9,329 nt of DNA, from NCBI GenBank assembly GCA_038234815.1, contig JBBQSU010000132.1, positions 1-9,329 of the forward strand, read 5' to 3'. The DNA is from JBBQSU01 sp038234815 (GTDB taxonomy: Bacteria; Planctomycetota; Phycisphaerae; Tepidisphaerales; Tepidisphaeraceae). This document shows positions 1 through 6,718 of this stretch, piece after piece; the first letter of the stretch is position 1, and the number at the start of each line of letters is the position of its first letter. Position numbers and translations under genes: made by a program. The notes below the pieces were generated by a model. It did no database searches. It was not told where the DNA came from and worked only from the letters and a program-made list of their open reading frames with translations.

Positions 1-79
1 CCTCGGCGACCTCCGCAGAAGACAAACCACTGTCGTAAGACCGTGCCACCGCAATTCGATAATCCATTGAATATGCCAT
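1..79 (-). CDS. IS630-like transposase, N-terminal fragment (cut by window edge)
   Basis: Read on the minus strand from an ATG at 79, this frame gives 26 residues and stays open to the window edge. It begins MAYSMDYRIAVARSYDSG and continues LSSAEVAE. The pattern of a short 'YSMDxR' start, a small-residue turn and 'SxAEVAE' matches the N-terminal helix-turn-helix of IS630/Tc1-mariner-superfamily transposases, in which this domain binds the element's terminal repeats. A GGAGG stands 8 nt upstream of the ATG, which supports the start. The DDE catalytic domain would lie outside the window, so I cannot say whether the gene is intact. The family call comes from memory of this N-terminal pattern only. 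If it is right, the 5' end of the insertion sequence lies between about 80 and 315, and the neighbouring operon is next to mobile DNA. Confidence 0.6.
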   Translation of the reverse strand, partial: MAYSMDYRIAVARSYDSGLSSAEVAE

Positions 80-315
80 GCCGCCAACCTCCATGTCGCA
101 CGACAAACATATCGACTTCCCTCCAATCGCGCTAGGGGGGGTGCAAGCCGCTCTAGTGCCGTTAAGGGAGGCGCGGACCAGGTTCATCTGGCACTGCCGT
201 CAAATGGCTTGCGTCTTATTTGGCTGGCTCGGAAAACATCTGGATGAATGCCGGGCCGAGAAGGCCGGACGGCAACCGGCTCCGACGGCCACCATTTGGA
301 TCCGGGATGGATGCT
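80..315. other. Intergenic region between transposase fragment and SGNH hydrolase
   Basis: This stretch must contain the 5' end of the insertion sequence whose transposase starts at 79, and the 3' untranslated end of the SGNH hydrolase transcript. I see no convincing gene. A run of seven G residues lies at 135-141, and the sequence at 254-276 can form a GC-rich imperfect hairpin (CCG-G-GCC with GGC-CGG), but no T-tract follows on the minus strand, so it is not a clear terminator. The inverted repeat of the element cannot be fixed because its other end is outside the window. Confidence 0.4.
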
Positions 316-1887
316 TCAGGGGGAATAGACCATTTTGTGGGCGACTTCGCTCCACAGTCGATTGATCCCGTCCTGGCCTGACTTGGTGTGGTGGACGCCG
401 TCTTTGACCAGCGCCGTTGTGTAGTTGTTGCGGGTGAAGGTCCAGTAGTCCGCGTAGGGAAGCTGGGTGGCTGGGTCGCAAGCGTACGGCGTCTGGGTGC
501 GGCAGAAGACGTCGACTCCGCCAAGACTAACCGCAAGCGTGTTGAAGAAAACTTGTTGATCGTTGGGCTGAAGCGTCGCCAAGTCCAGATATGTTGTGGC
601 GAACTCAAGCCGCACCGGCACCATCACCAAGCCATTCTTCTCGCAAAGCTGCTGGGCAGAGGCATAGCTTTTGATCAGTTGCGCACCAAGCGAGAGGCTG
701 CCGCCGACGCCGACGTCGTTAAATCCGCTTTCCCAACAGACAATGGTACCGGTCGGCGTCTTGGTGCCGTTGGGCGGTGAAAGCGATGGCATAAGCGAGT
801 GCATGCGCGCGAGGGTGTCTTTAAGCATTTCGCCGCCCCGCCCGGCGTGGACGACGATCGGGTAGCGGTCAGGATGTTGCTTACGCGCGAGATCGGAGAA
901 ATGGCTTTGACGCTGGGGGTCGGTACCGGCCGGCATGTCCTGCACCACTAAGCTGTCGCCGGTGAAGATCCAGTAGTCGTTGCGTTGGCCCGAGGGGGCG
1001 GAGCGGAAAACCTCCAGCCGGGCGAGAATCAGGTCACTGGAATGCGGGCGCACATCGGTGGTGGAAGGCTGTTTCTCCTCGCTGGCTGGCAGGCTCCGGA
1101 CCGCGATCCATTTGGGCTGATGATTGGGAATAACGATGATTCCGTCCAGTTGATCGTTGGACCCGGTAATGACTTCCTGCCAAGTGCCATCTTCGCCGGT
1201 CGTGGAGTCGAGGCTTTCAAGCACGACATATTTTTTGAGGGTGCGGGCGAAGCGATCCTTCGACCATTCGGTCGGGCCGCAGTCGGTACGAAAGTTAATG
1301 AGCAGGTAATCAGCATCGGTGAATTTGGTCTCCGTGAGCTTGATTCGGACTTCGGAGTCTCGCCGCAAGCGGGCGCCCGTGGCGTCGGAGCCATCACAGA
1401 GGTATTCCAATTTTCCGGACAAAGGCGTCTGTGTGCTGACGATCGTGCTGCCCATGGAGAGGCACATGTTCTTCGCGACCTGCACCGGGAAAGGCGTAGG
1501 CAGACAGGGCTCGAAAGTGAAACCGGGGGCAGTGTCCGACATGGCACTTTGCCCTTGGGTGTTAGTCGCGGATACACGGTAAAATCTGGTGGTGCCGGGC
1601 GGCAGCTTCGCGTCAGTTGCACTGCGGTCGGGGGCGGCGGTTCGCGCGATCTCCTCGTAAGCGCCGTCGCGCGTCTTGCTGGCGTAGAGGGTATAGCTCA
1701 AAACGGTCTTACCCTCCCCAGGCCCGTACCACGAAAGGGTGACGCTGTCGGGGGAGTTAGCGACCATCGCCAGGCCACGAGGACTTGAGGGCACCTCACC
1801 AAGGGCAAATGATGCGGCCGTAAAAAGGAAAACCAGTGTAAGCTTTGTCATGTTCATTTGAGGATGGCCGCGGCGGCGACCGCGCAT
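316..1887 (-). CDS. Secreted FN3-domain SGNH/GDSL hydrolase (probable carbohydrate esterase)
   Basis: This 523-residue protein has four recognisable parts. A hydrophobic signal peptide occupies about residues 13-30 and ends ALG. A fibronectin type III domain follows at about 34-125, with the typical S-x-T-L-S-W-Y strand and an 'RFYRVSATN' strand. A beta-rich, possibly galactose-binding-like region spans about 130-297. A C-terminal SGNH hydrolase domain starts near 303. Its signature blocks are visible: FTGDS with nucleophile Ser312, the oxyanion-hole Asn390 in ESGFND, and the Asp496-x-x-His499 pair in KDGVHH. In this superfamily these residues cleave ester bonds, often acetyl groups on polysaccharides; deacetylation here is inference. 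The ATG at 1887 directly follows the TGA of the glycoside hydrolase gene (TGAATG), which suits translational coupling. A second ATG at 1857 (residue 11) gives a more compact signal peptide and may be the true start. Neither start has a clear Shine-Dalgarno sequence. Confidence 0.85.
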   Translation of the reverse strand: MRGRRRGHPQMNMTKLTLVFLFTAASFALGEVPSSPRGLAMVANSPDSVTLSWYGPGEGKTVLSYTLYASKTRDGAYEEIARTAAPDRSATDAKLPPGTTRFYRVSATNTQGQSAMSDTAPGFTFEPCLPTPFPVQVAKNMCLSMGSTIVSTQTPLSGKLEYLCDGSDATGARLRRDSEVRIKLTETKFTDADYLLINFRTDCGPTEWSKDRFARTLKKYVVLESLDSTTGEDGTWQEVITGSNDQLDGIIVIPNHQPKWIAVRSLPASEEKQPSTTDVRPHSSDLILARLEVFRSAPSGQRNDYWIFTGDSLVVQDMPAGTDPQRQSHFSDLARKQHPDRYPIVVHAGRGGEMLKDTLARMHSLMPSLSPPNGTKTPTGTIVCWESGFNDVGVGGSLSLGAQLIKSYASAQQLCEKNGLVMVPVRLEFATTYLDLATLQPNDQQVFFNTLAVSLGGVDVFCRTQTPYACDPATQLPYADYWTFTRNNYTTALVKDGVHHTKSGQDGINRLWSEVAHKMVYSP

Positions 1888-4689
1888 TCAGGGCACGAGG
1901 CGGAGCCGACCCCAGTGGGAACGATCGGTGCTGTTTTGCGAGCCGCCGTTCCAGACCATCTGGCGCTTGCGCGGGCCGCCCGCGGGCGCGTCGTCCACGG
2001 CGATATCGAAGAGCAGCACGGTATTTTCACCGGGCTTGACGTGCAGGGCATTCCAGGGAATGGCCGCCTCCATCGTATAGCCGCTGCCATCGACGGCGGC
2101 CACATTGGCCAAGCCGATCTCGGGCTGTTTGGCGGCGTTTACAAGATGTGCCTTCCCGGTTCTTACGTCCAAAGCAGCCCCGAGCAGTACCTGGTGGTCG
2201 GTAAAGAGCAGCCCCCCCGGCTGATCAAGCTTCTCACTGCCGATGAATAGTTCGACCCCATCACCCTGCCATAGTTCTGCGCCCTGTCGCGAGTTATTCA
2301 GCGGGGTAGGGTCGGTAACGTTGATCAGGAGATAGAGGTTGGTGTCATCCCAGGCAAGCTTGAAGGTGGCTTCGAGGCTTGTGTCGTCCTTGCCGGCATC
2401 CTGCTTGTGGCTGCGGAGGATTTCCGGTGGCCGGCCGGGCCAGCCCTCTCCCAAGCCGTCGATGTTCATGCCCCCGGGTGCTATGCGCCCCGCCTGAACC
2501 TCCTTATGCGCCTGGCTCGTGCCGGAACGGACGCGAGGATCGTCAAGTTCGAAAGCCTTCTTGCCTCCGAGCAGTACGTCGTAGATGTTGCGGTGCGCGT
2601 CGGCCATTTCCCGCAGGCACGCATCGTAGGGGCGATCGCAGGCGTTGAACAAACCGTTGTTGGCGCGCTCCCCATTGAGCTTGGAAAACCAGCGCCCGGT
2701 GACGGCCTGGTCGATGAGACTGAACCACTCGGTGCCGATGACGAAGCCCGTGGCAGCCGCGTGTTCGACGTACTGGCGATAGGCCTGCCCGCGCAGTTTC
2801 TGAGTCGCCATGTCGCGATTGTAGGCGGCCGCGTTGCTCTCCGGGGCGCCGGAGAAAAAGAACTCGCTCCACATCTGCGGCTTGTCGCCGGTCCAGTGGT
2901 AAATGCGCTCGATCAAATCACGATCGACGCCCCAGCCATAGTAATTGATGCTGATCACGTCCATGTATTTGCCGCCGATGCGGCAAAGCGTTTCGTTGTT
3001 GGCGGTGCCGGGCTGCCAGCGGTTGGAGACCATCAGGTGGTTCTTATCATATTTACGAAAGGTCTCGGTGAGGAAGCGAAAGTAAGCGTCGAGAAAGAGT
3101 TCGGTATACGCCTGCATATCCGAGAAGGCGGCTTGCGTAGTGACGGGCAGCGCTTTGTCGGCGAGCGCGGCAAAGTCGGCAATTTCCAGGCCCCAGGCGA
3201 GGTTGAAGTCGGCGATGGTGGGATATTTCCCCTGGAGCATCTCGACGAGCTTGCGCTTGGCGGCATATTTCCCCGCGAGTTGCGCTACGCTGCGGGGAAT
3301 GTCCTCAAAGCCCTGCTCGTTGCCGAAGAAATAACCGATAATAAGCGGATCATTGGCGGCCGGCGGGAGGGACTTGGCGAATTGTTCTTCCATCTTTTGG
3401 CGGGCGGATGCATCGAACGGATCGGCGATGCCGCGCAGCCCGGGCAGCGCAGGGCTGAAACCGACGTGCTGCATGCGCGGAATGTGTTTCTCGGCGAAGG
3501 CCGGTGAAGCGGCAGAGAAGGCGCCGATGGCGTTGAAGCCGACAGCTCGGACGCGGTCGATCAACCGGGTAATCTGTTCGTCCTTGGTGACGCCGCTGCC
3601 ATATTTGCGGATGACGTTGGCGGCGTAGAACGAGAAGGCGTCGGCGCGCCAAAACTTGTCGGGGTGGAAAGCGCTGGCGAACTCGCCTTCCAGAGGGGGA
3701 ATCCACTCGAATATCTCCCGCCGATCCTTGATGTAGGTGGCCTCATCGCCGGGGTTGTACCCGAAGTCGCAAACCCCGGCATGGAAGGTGACGTTGCCGT
3801 CGGGGTCTAGCAGCAGCCACCGGTCGTCCTTCTTTTCGACGCGGAAGAAACCCGAACCCTTCAGACCGAGTTTTTCACCGCTGCCGGGCTGCCCGCCCCA
3901 TGAATCGGTCGGGAGCGGCTTATAGGTTGCCCAATAGGCGGCCTCGCCGGCGACATCGGCTTTCAGGTCAGCTTCGTCTTTGACCTTGCCGGGAAAATCT
4001 TTGAGCGTGGTTTGGCCAAAACGATCGACGAGCACCTTTGCCTTGGTAGCTGGCACCGCCGCAACTTTCCCCGGGCCCCGCGGGGTCTCACTGAGCACGA
4101 AGGTGTAGGAAAGCTGGCGCGGGTTAAAGGGAACTGAGATCTTCCACGAGAAACTACGCGTGCCCCATTCGCGAAGGTCCATCACTTCCTGGTAGGCGAA
4201 GTCGGGGAAGCCGCCGGCGAATAGAACGTGGCCACTCACGTCGGTGAGGGTGAAGCTGCCTCCGGAACCTTTGTAGAGGTGTGGCTGGGGTGGCTTCTCG
4301 GCGGGAAGGGATTGTGGCTTGGCGTCGCCGACCGCCCACGTGCCGCCGTCAGCGAACTGCAGGCCGAATTGCGTGCCCAAGGTGAAGCTCTTGACGGCCT
4401 TGGCGTTGTTGAAGGAGAGGGTCAGGCCACCGTCATCGGCCAAGGCGACGCGCAGACGAATATCCTGGGCATAGGTGAGATCGGCCTGCTGTCCTGACAC
4501 TTTCTTCTGAAGCGGCTTGAGATTGCCCGGCTGCAAGGTGGGGTACGAGAAATTGAAGTCCGCCATTCCCTTCACCGCCACGCGCATGCCGTTGTCGTTC
4601 AGCGTCACGTCGGCTGCCTGCGCCGGCACAACCAAAAGGACGACCAGCAGAGCTATCCCGAGGGATCTCAAGGACGAAGCGAGGTTCAT
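1888..4689 (-). CDS. Secreted agarase-like glycoside hydrolase (clan GH-A, GH50-like) with C-terminal CBM9-like domain
   Basis: This is a 933-residue secreted enzyme. An N-terminal signal peptide has a long Leu/Val core and a probable cleavage after AQA near residue 26. Residues up to about 260 form a beta-rich accessory region. The stretch with GSGFFRVEKKDDRWLLLDP (about 279-297) is a hallmark opening of beta-agarase-like barrels common in planctomycetes. Within the (beta/alpha)8 barrel, Glu458 in FFGNEQ is the likely acid/base and Glu609 in MWSEFF the likely nucleophile; their 151-residue separation fits GH50-type retaining enzymes. The C-terminal part (about 737-933, with IDGLGEGW, WDDTNLYLLINVTD and GDGVELFIGS) resembles family 9-like carbohydrate-binding domains. 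The likely substrate is a galactan or related polysaccharide, but activity could differ. I chose the ATG at 4689 because a GGAG lies 5 nt upstream and the signal peptide starts there; the in-frame GTG at 4737 adds 16 unlikely residues. The gene follows the pseudopilin gene after 122 bp. Confidence 0.85.
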   Translation of the reverse strand: MNLASSLRSLGIALLVVLLVVPAQAADVTLNDNGMRVAVKGMADFNFSYPTLQPGNLKPLQKKVSGQQADLTYAQDIRLRVALADDGGLTLSFNNAKAVKSFTLGTQFGLQFADGGTWAVGDAKPQSLPAEKPPQPHLYKGSGGSFTLTDVSGHVLFAGGFPDFAYQEVMDLREWGTRSFSWKISVPFNPRQLSYTFVLSETPRGPGKVAAVPATKAKVLVDRFGQTTLKDFPGKVKDEADLKADVAGEAAYWATYKPLPTDSWGGQPGSGEKLGLKGSGFFRVEKKDDRWLLLDPDGNVTFHAGVCDFGYNPGDEATYIKDRREIFEWIPPLEGEFASAFHPDKFWRADAFSFYAANVIRKYGSGVTKDEQITRLIDRVRAVGFNAIGAFSAASPAFAEKHIPRMQHVGFSPALPGLRGIADPFDASARQKMEEQFAKSLPPAANDPLIIGYFFGNEQGFEDIPRSVAQLAGKYAAKRKLVEMLQGKYPTIADFNLAWGLEIADFAALADKALPVTTQAAFSDMQAYTELFLDAYFRFLTETFRKYDKNHLMVSNRWQPGTANNETLCRIGGKYMDVISINYYGWGVDRDLIERIYHWTGDKPQMWSEFFFSGAPESNAAAYNRDMATQKLRGQAYRQYVEHAAATGFVIGTEWFSLIDQAVTGRWFSKLNGERANNGLFNACDRPYDACLREMADAHRNIYDVLLGGKKAFELDDPRVRSGTSQAHKEVQAGRIAPGGMNIDGLGEGWPGRPPEILRSHKQDAGKDDTSLEATFKLAWDDTNLYLLINVTDPTPLNNSRQGAELWQGDGVELFIGSEKLDQPGGLLFTDHQVLLGAALDVRTGKAHLVNAAKQPEIGLANVAAVDGSGYTMEAAIPWNALHVKPGENTVLLFDIAVDDAPAGGPRKRQMVWNGGSQNSTDRSHWGRLRLVP

Positions 4690-4811
4690 GTCATCTCCAT
4701 AACAGGTTTCTGACTTTGAGGGGATGGGCGAGTTCACTCACCGGGCAGCTTATCGCTCGGGCGACGGAATGGCCGTGCAGACCACAAACGATCGCGCCCA
4801 AGTGGCAGCGT
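4690..4811 (-). promoter_or_regulatory. 122-bp leader between pseudopilin and glycoside hydrolase, with a small hairpin and ribosome binding site
   Basis: This is the largest gap inside the gene series. On the minus strand it holds GGAG at 4695-4698, five nt before the ATG at 4689, which fixes the hydrolase start. A hairpin at 4727-4742 has a six-pair stem (GGUGAG with CUCGCC, one G-U pair) and a UGAA tetraloop. No run of U follows, so it is a poor terminator; it could stabilise or process the message between a pseudopilin and a hydrolase that may be needed at different levels. I see no convincing -35/-10 pair, so whether the hydrolase has its own promoter is unresolved. Confidence 0.3.
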
Positions 4812-5540
4812 TCAGCGATTCGGCTTGGCCGCTATCAGCCACTTAGTGAACGGCACGTCAGTGTAGACTTTTTTTAGCGTCAACGCTTCGATGTGAGTAT
4901 CCATGAAGGCGGCGTTCATCGTGCCGTTGGGATGGACGAAACGGGCGCGCCAGGGCAGGTTCCAGTCTTCCGAGTCGGTCCCGGTGCTATTGCTGCTTAT
5001 CCACCAGCGGCCGTCGGCGAAACTGATTAACTGATCCCGCCGGGGCTTCGGAATGCCTGACTTGGTGCTCACGGCAGCGAGGGCGAGTGAAATCTTGTTG
5101 TATTTGTTGCCACCGTCGCTGAGGTATCCACCATAATTAAGGTTGTAGGCAAGATTGCAAACGCCGGCGCCGTTAGATTTCATCATCGATTCGGGACGGA
5201 GGTTATTGGCTGTCGGACAGTTAAAGATGGTGCCGGAGCGGACCATGGGCATCATGAAATCGACCCAATGCTTGCCTTCGTAGGGCCATGGCGCCTCGGC
5301 CCACGGAACGAAATAGCCATGCCACTCATTCTGGTACATGCTGTCGGCGATGGCAAGCTGGCGCAGATTGCTCCGGCAGGCAATAGCCTGCGCCATGGAG
5401 CGGGCCCGGACGAGAGCCGGCAGCAGAATGGCAATGAGGACCGCGATGATGCCGATTACCACCAGCAGTTCCACCAAAGTGAACGCTTTCTTGGCGCTGC
5501 GCCCACATTTTAGTGCTGTTGCTAGCTGCTGTAAGACCAT
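4812..5540 (-). CDS. DUF1559-like pseudopilin with prepilin N-terminal methylation domain and variant H-X9-DG tail
   Basis: This 242-residue protein starts with a short basic leader and then the type IV pilin/pseudopilin signature KKAFTLVELLVVIGII. Prepilin peptidase would cut between Ala19 and Phe20, leaving Phe at +1 and the conserved Glu24 at +5; most relatives have Gly rather than Ala at -1. A hydrophobic helix (about 20-44, ending LLPALVRARS) is followed by the 'SNLRQLAIADSMYQNEWHGYF' type region usual for this family. Near the C-terminus, His203 and Asp214 lie in VHPNGTMNAAFMDTHIEA. This corresponds to the H-X9-DG processing-associated motif, but with ten residues between His and Asp and Thr in place of Gly. 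Such proteins are abundant in planctomycetes and Lentisphaerae and are thought to form envelope-linked pseudopili; their function is unknown. A GGAG (5549-5552) stands 8 nt before the ATG. The gene lies 27 bp after the LacI gene, so it is probably in the same operon. Confidence 0.85.
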   Translation of the reverse strand: MVLQQLATALKCGRSAKKAFTLVELLVVIGIIAVLIAILLPALVRARSMAQAIACRSNLRQLAIADSMYQNEWHGYFVPWAEAPWPYEGKHWVDFMMPMVRSGTIFNCPTANNLRPESMMKSNGAGVCNLAYNLNYGGYLSDGGNKYNKISLALAAVSTKSGIPKPRRDQLISFADGRWWISSNSTGTDSEDWNLPWRARFVHPNGTMNAAFMDTHIEALTLKKVYTDVPFTKWLIAAKPNR

Positions 5541-5567
5541 ATCAAAACTCCAACAAAGAAGGCCCCG

Positions 5568-6701
5568 CTACCCATTGCACGGGGCGGTTGACTCCCGCAG
5601 TACCAGTTCCGGAATCAGCCGAATACGGCAGCCCCTTCCGCGGACAACCCTGCCGCCTTTGAGATAGACAATTAGCTGGCGGACTGCTTGCCGCCCCATC
5701 TCGCGTACTGGAACACGCACGGTGCTGAGCGGCGGCGTCACCAGCGAGGCGGAATCGACGTCGTCAAACCCCACCACGCTGAGTTGCGAGGGGACTGAAA
5801 TACCGCGCCGGCTCGCGGCCCGCATTACGCCCAGGGCGCAGCAGTCGTTCTGGCACAAGAGCGCTGACGGCCGGTCGCTACGTTCCAGCATCTCGCCCAC
5901 GCCTTCGGCCACCTCTGTAATGTGATCGTGACCGTGGTAAATCCAGTCCTCACGGAGAGCAAGGCCACGCTCAACCATGTTGAGTTTGTAGGCGACATAG
6001 CGTTCATCGACACGGCCCGTGAACCGCTCGCGGGCGCCCACGAAGCCAATCTTTCGGTGTCCGAGATCGTAGAGGTGCCGGAAGGCTTCGGACATGCCCT
6101 CAAGATTGTCAGTCGTCACCACGTCCGCTTCATTGCTCCCCATCACGTCCACCAGCACCAGCGGGTGGCGGCAGTTACGCACGAATTGCCCCAGATCCTT
6201 ACTAGGCTCGCCCACCAGCAGCAGCCCACCGGAGGGCGCGGCGTTGAGTTCGGCCAGCAACGCCGGCTCGAGCAGATCAGTGTTGGAGCGAATGTGAGCG
6301 CGATAGCCCCAACGACCGAGTTCCTCGATGGCGCCATCAACGATGCCGCGGTGAAAGGAATTGTCGGCGCCAAAGGAGCCGGAGTCGGAGTCGCCGCCCC
6401 AGGGTGGCGTGAGAGGGCCGACCCGAAGCTCGCCACCTTGAGCCGAGACTGGCTCTATGGGCGAATGACGGTGCTGGATAATGTCGACGACGTTGTGGTT
6501 CGCTCGCTTGGGCGTACGACGGCCCCCCTTTCGGGCGCGGCTGATATAGAAGTCGGTGTCGCGCACCGCCTTCAGCACGGCCTGCCGGCTCCGCTCACTC
6601 ACGGGACCCGTGTTATTCAGCACCCGGGAAACAGTAGTGATCGAACAGCCGGCAAGTCGGCCGATGTCGTTGACAGTCGTGATCTCCATCGTGCGGCTCA
6701 T
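5568..6701 (-). CDS. LacI-family transcriptional regulator with atypical linker
   Basis: This 377-residue protein has an N-terminal LacI helix-turn-helix at about residues 9-30 (TVNDIGRLAGCSITTVSRVL), followed by the third helix region with 'SERSRQAVLKAV'. The C-terminal periplasmic-binding-protein-like sensor domain runs from about 115 to 373, with DLGHRKIGFVGA (212-223), ALLCQNDCCALGVMRA (280-295) and VVGFDDVD (309-316), all typical of the family. It should bind a sugar or oligosaccharide and change affinity for operator DNA near its own operon. The usual hinge-helix motif (Y-x-P-N-x-x-A-R) after the DNA-binding domain is missing. It is replaced by a basic FYISRARKGGRRTPKRAN segment and a Gly/Ser/Pro-rich stretch of about 30-40 extra residues (80-113). 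The start at 6701 is well supported by AAAGGAGG (6711-6718), which overlaps the preceding PEP-CTERM stop codon, indicating co-transcription and possibly coupled translation. Confidence 0.9.
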   Translation of the reverse strand: MSRTMEITTVNDIGRLAGCSITTVSRVLNNTGPVSERSRQAVLKAVRDTDFYISRARKGGRRTPKRANHNVVDIIQHRHSPIEPVSAQGGELRVGPLTPPWGGDSDSGSFGADNSFHRGIVDGAIEELGRWGYRAHIRSNTDLLEPALLAELNAAPSGGLLLVGEPSKDLGQFVRNCRHPLVLVDVMGSNEADVVTTDNLEGMSEAFRHLYDLGHRKIGFVGARERFTGRVDERYVAYKLNMVERGLALREDWIYHGHDHITEVAEGVGEMLERSDRPSALLCQNDCCALGVMRAASRRGISVPSQLSVVGFDDVDSASLVTPPLSTVRVPVREMGRQAVRQLIVYLKGGRVVRGRGCRIRLIPELVLRESTAPCNG

Positions 6702-6710
6702 GAAACGCTT

Positions 6711-6718
6711 CCTCCTTT
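6711..6718 (-). promoter_or_regulatory. Strong ribosome binding site of the LacI gene, overlapping the upstream stop codon
   Basis: On the minus strand the sequence is AAAGGAGG, 9 nt before the ATG at 6701. Its first two bases lie within the TAA stop codon (6719-6717) of the PEP-CTERM gene. A ribosome terminating on the first gene would sit on this site, so the two products are probably made together. It also selects the ATG at 6701 over the internal ATG four codons later. Confidence 0.7.

Noticed and set aside
155..195. AGTGCC/GGCACT inverted repeat as the terminal repeat of the insertion sequence
   Set aside because: The six-base match is short, the spacing is arbitrary and the other end of the element is not in the window, so nothing confirms it.
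985..1788. Plus-strand open frame of 267 codons opposite the SGNH hydrolase gene
   Set aside because: It is antisense to the FN3 and middle domains, has unnatural composition rich in Gly and Arg, and shows no motif.
2407..3507. Long plus-strand open frame of 366 codons opposite the glycoside hydrolase gene
   Set aside because: It is fully antisense to a gene with clear domains and catalytic motifs. Its product has no signal peptide or recognisable motif, and such frames are expected opposite GC-rich coding DNA.
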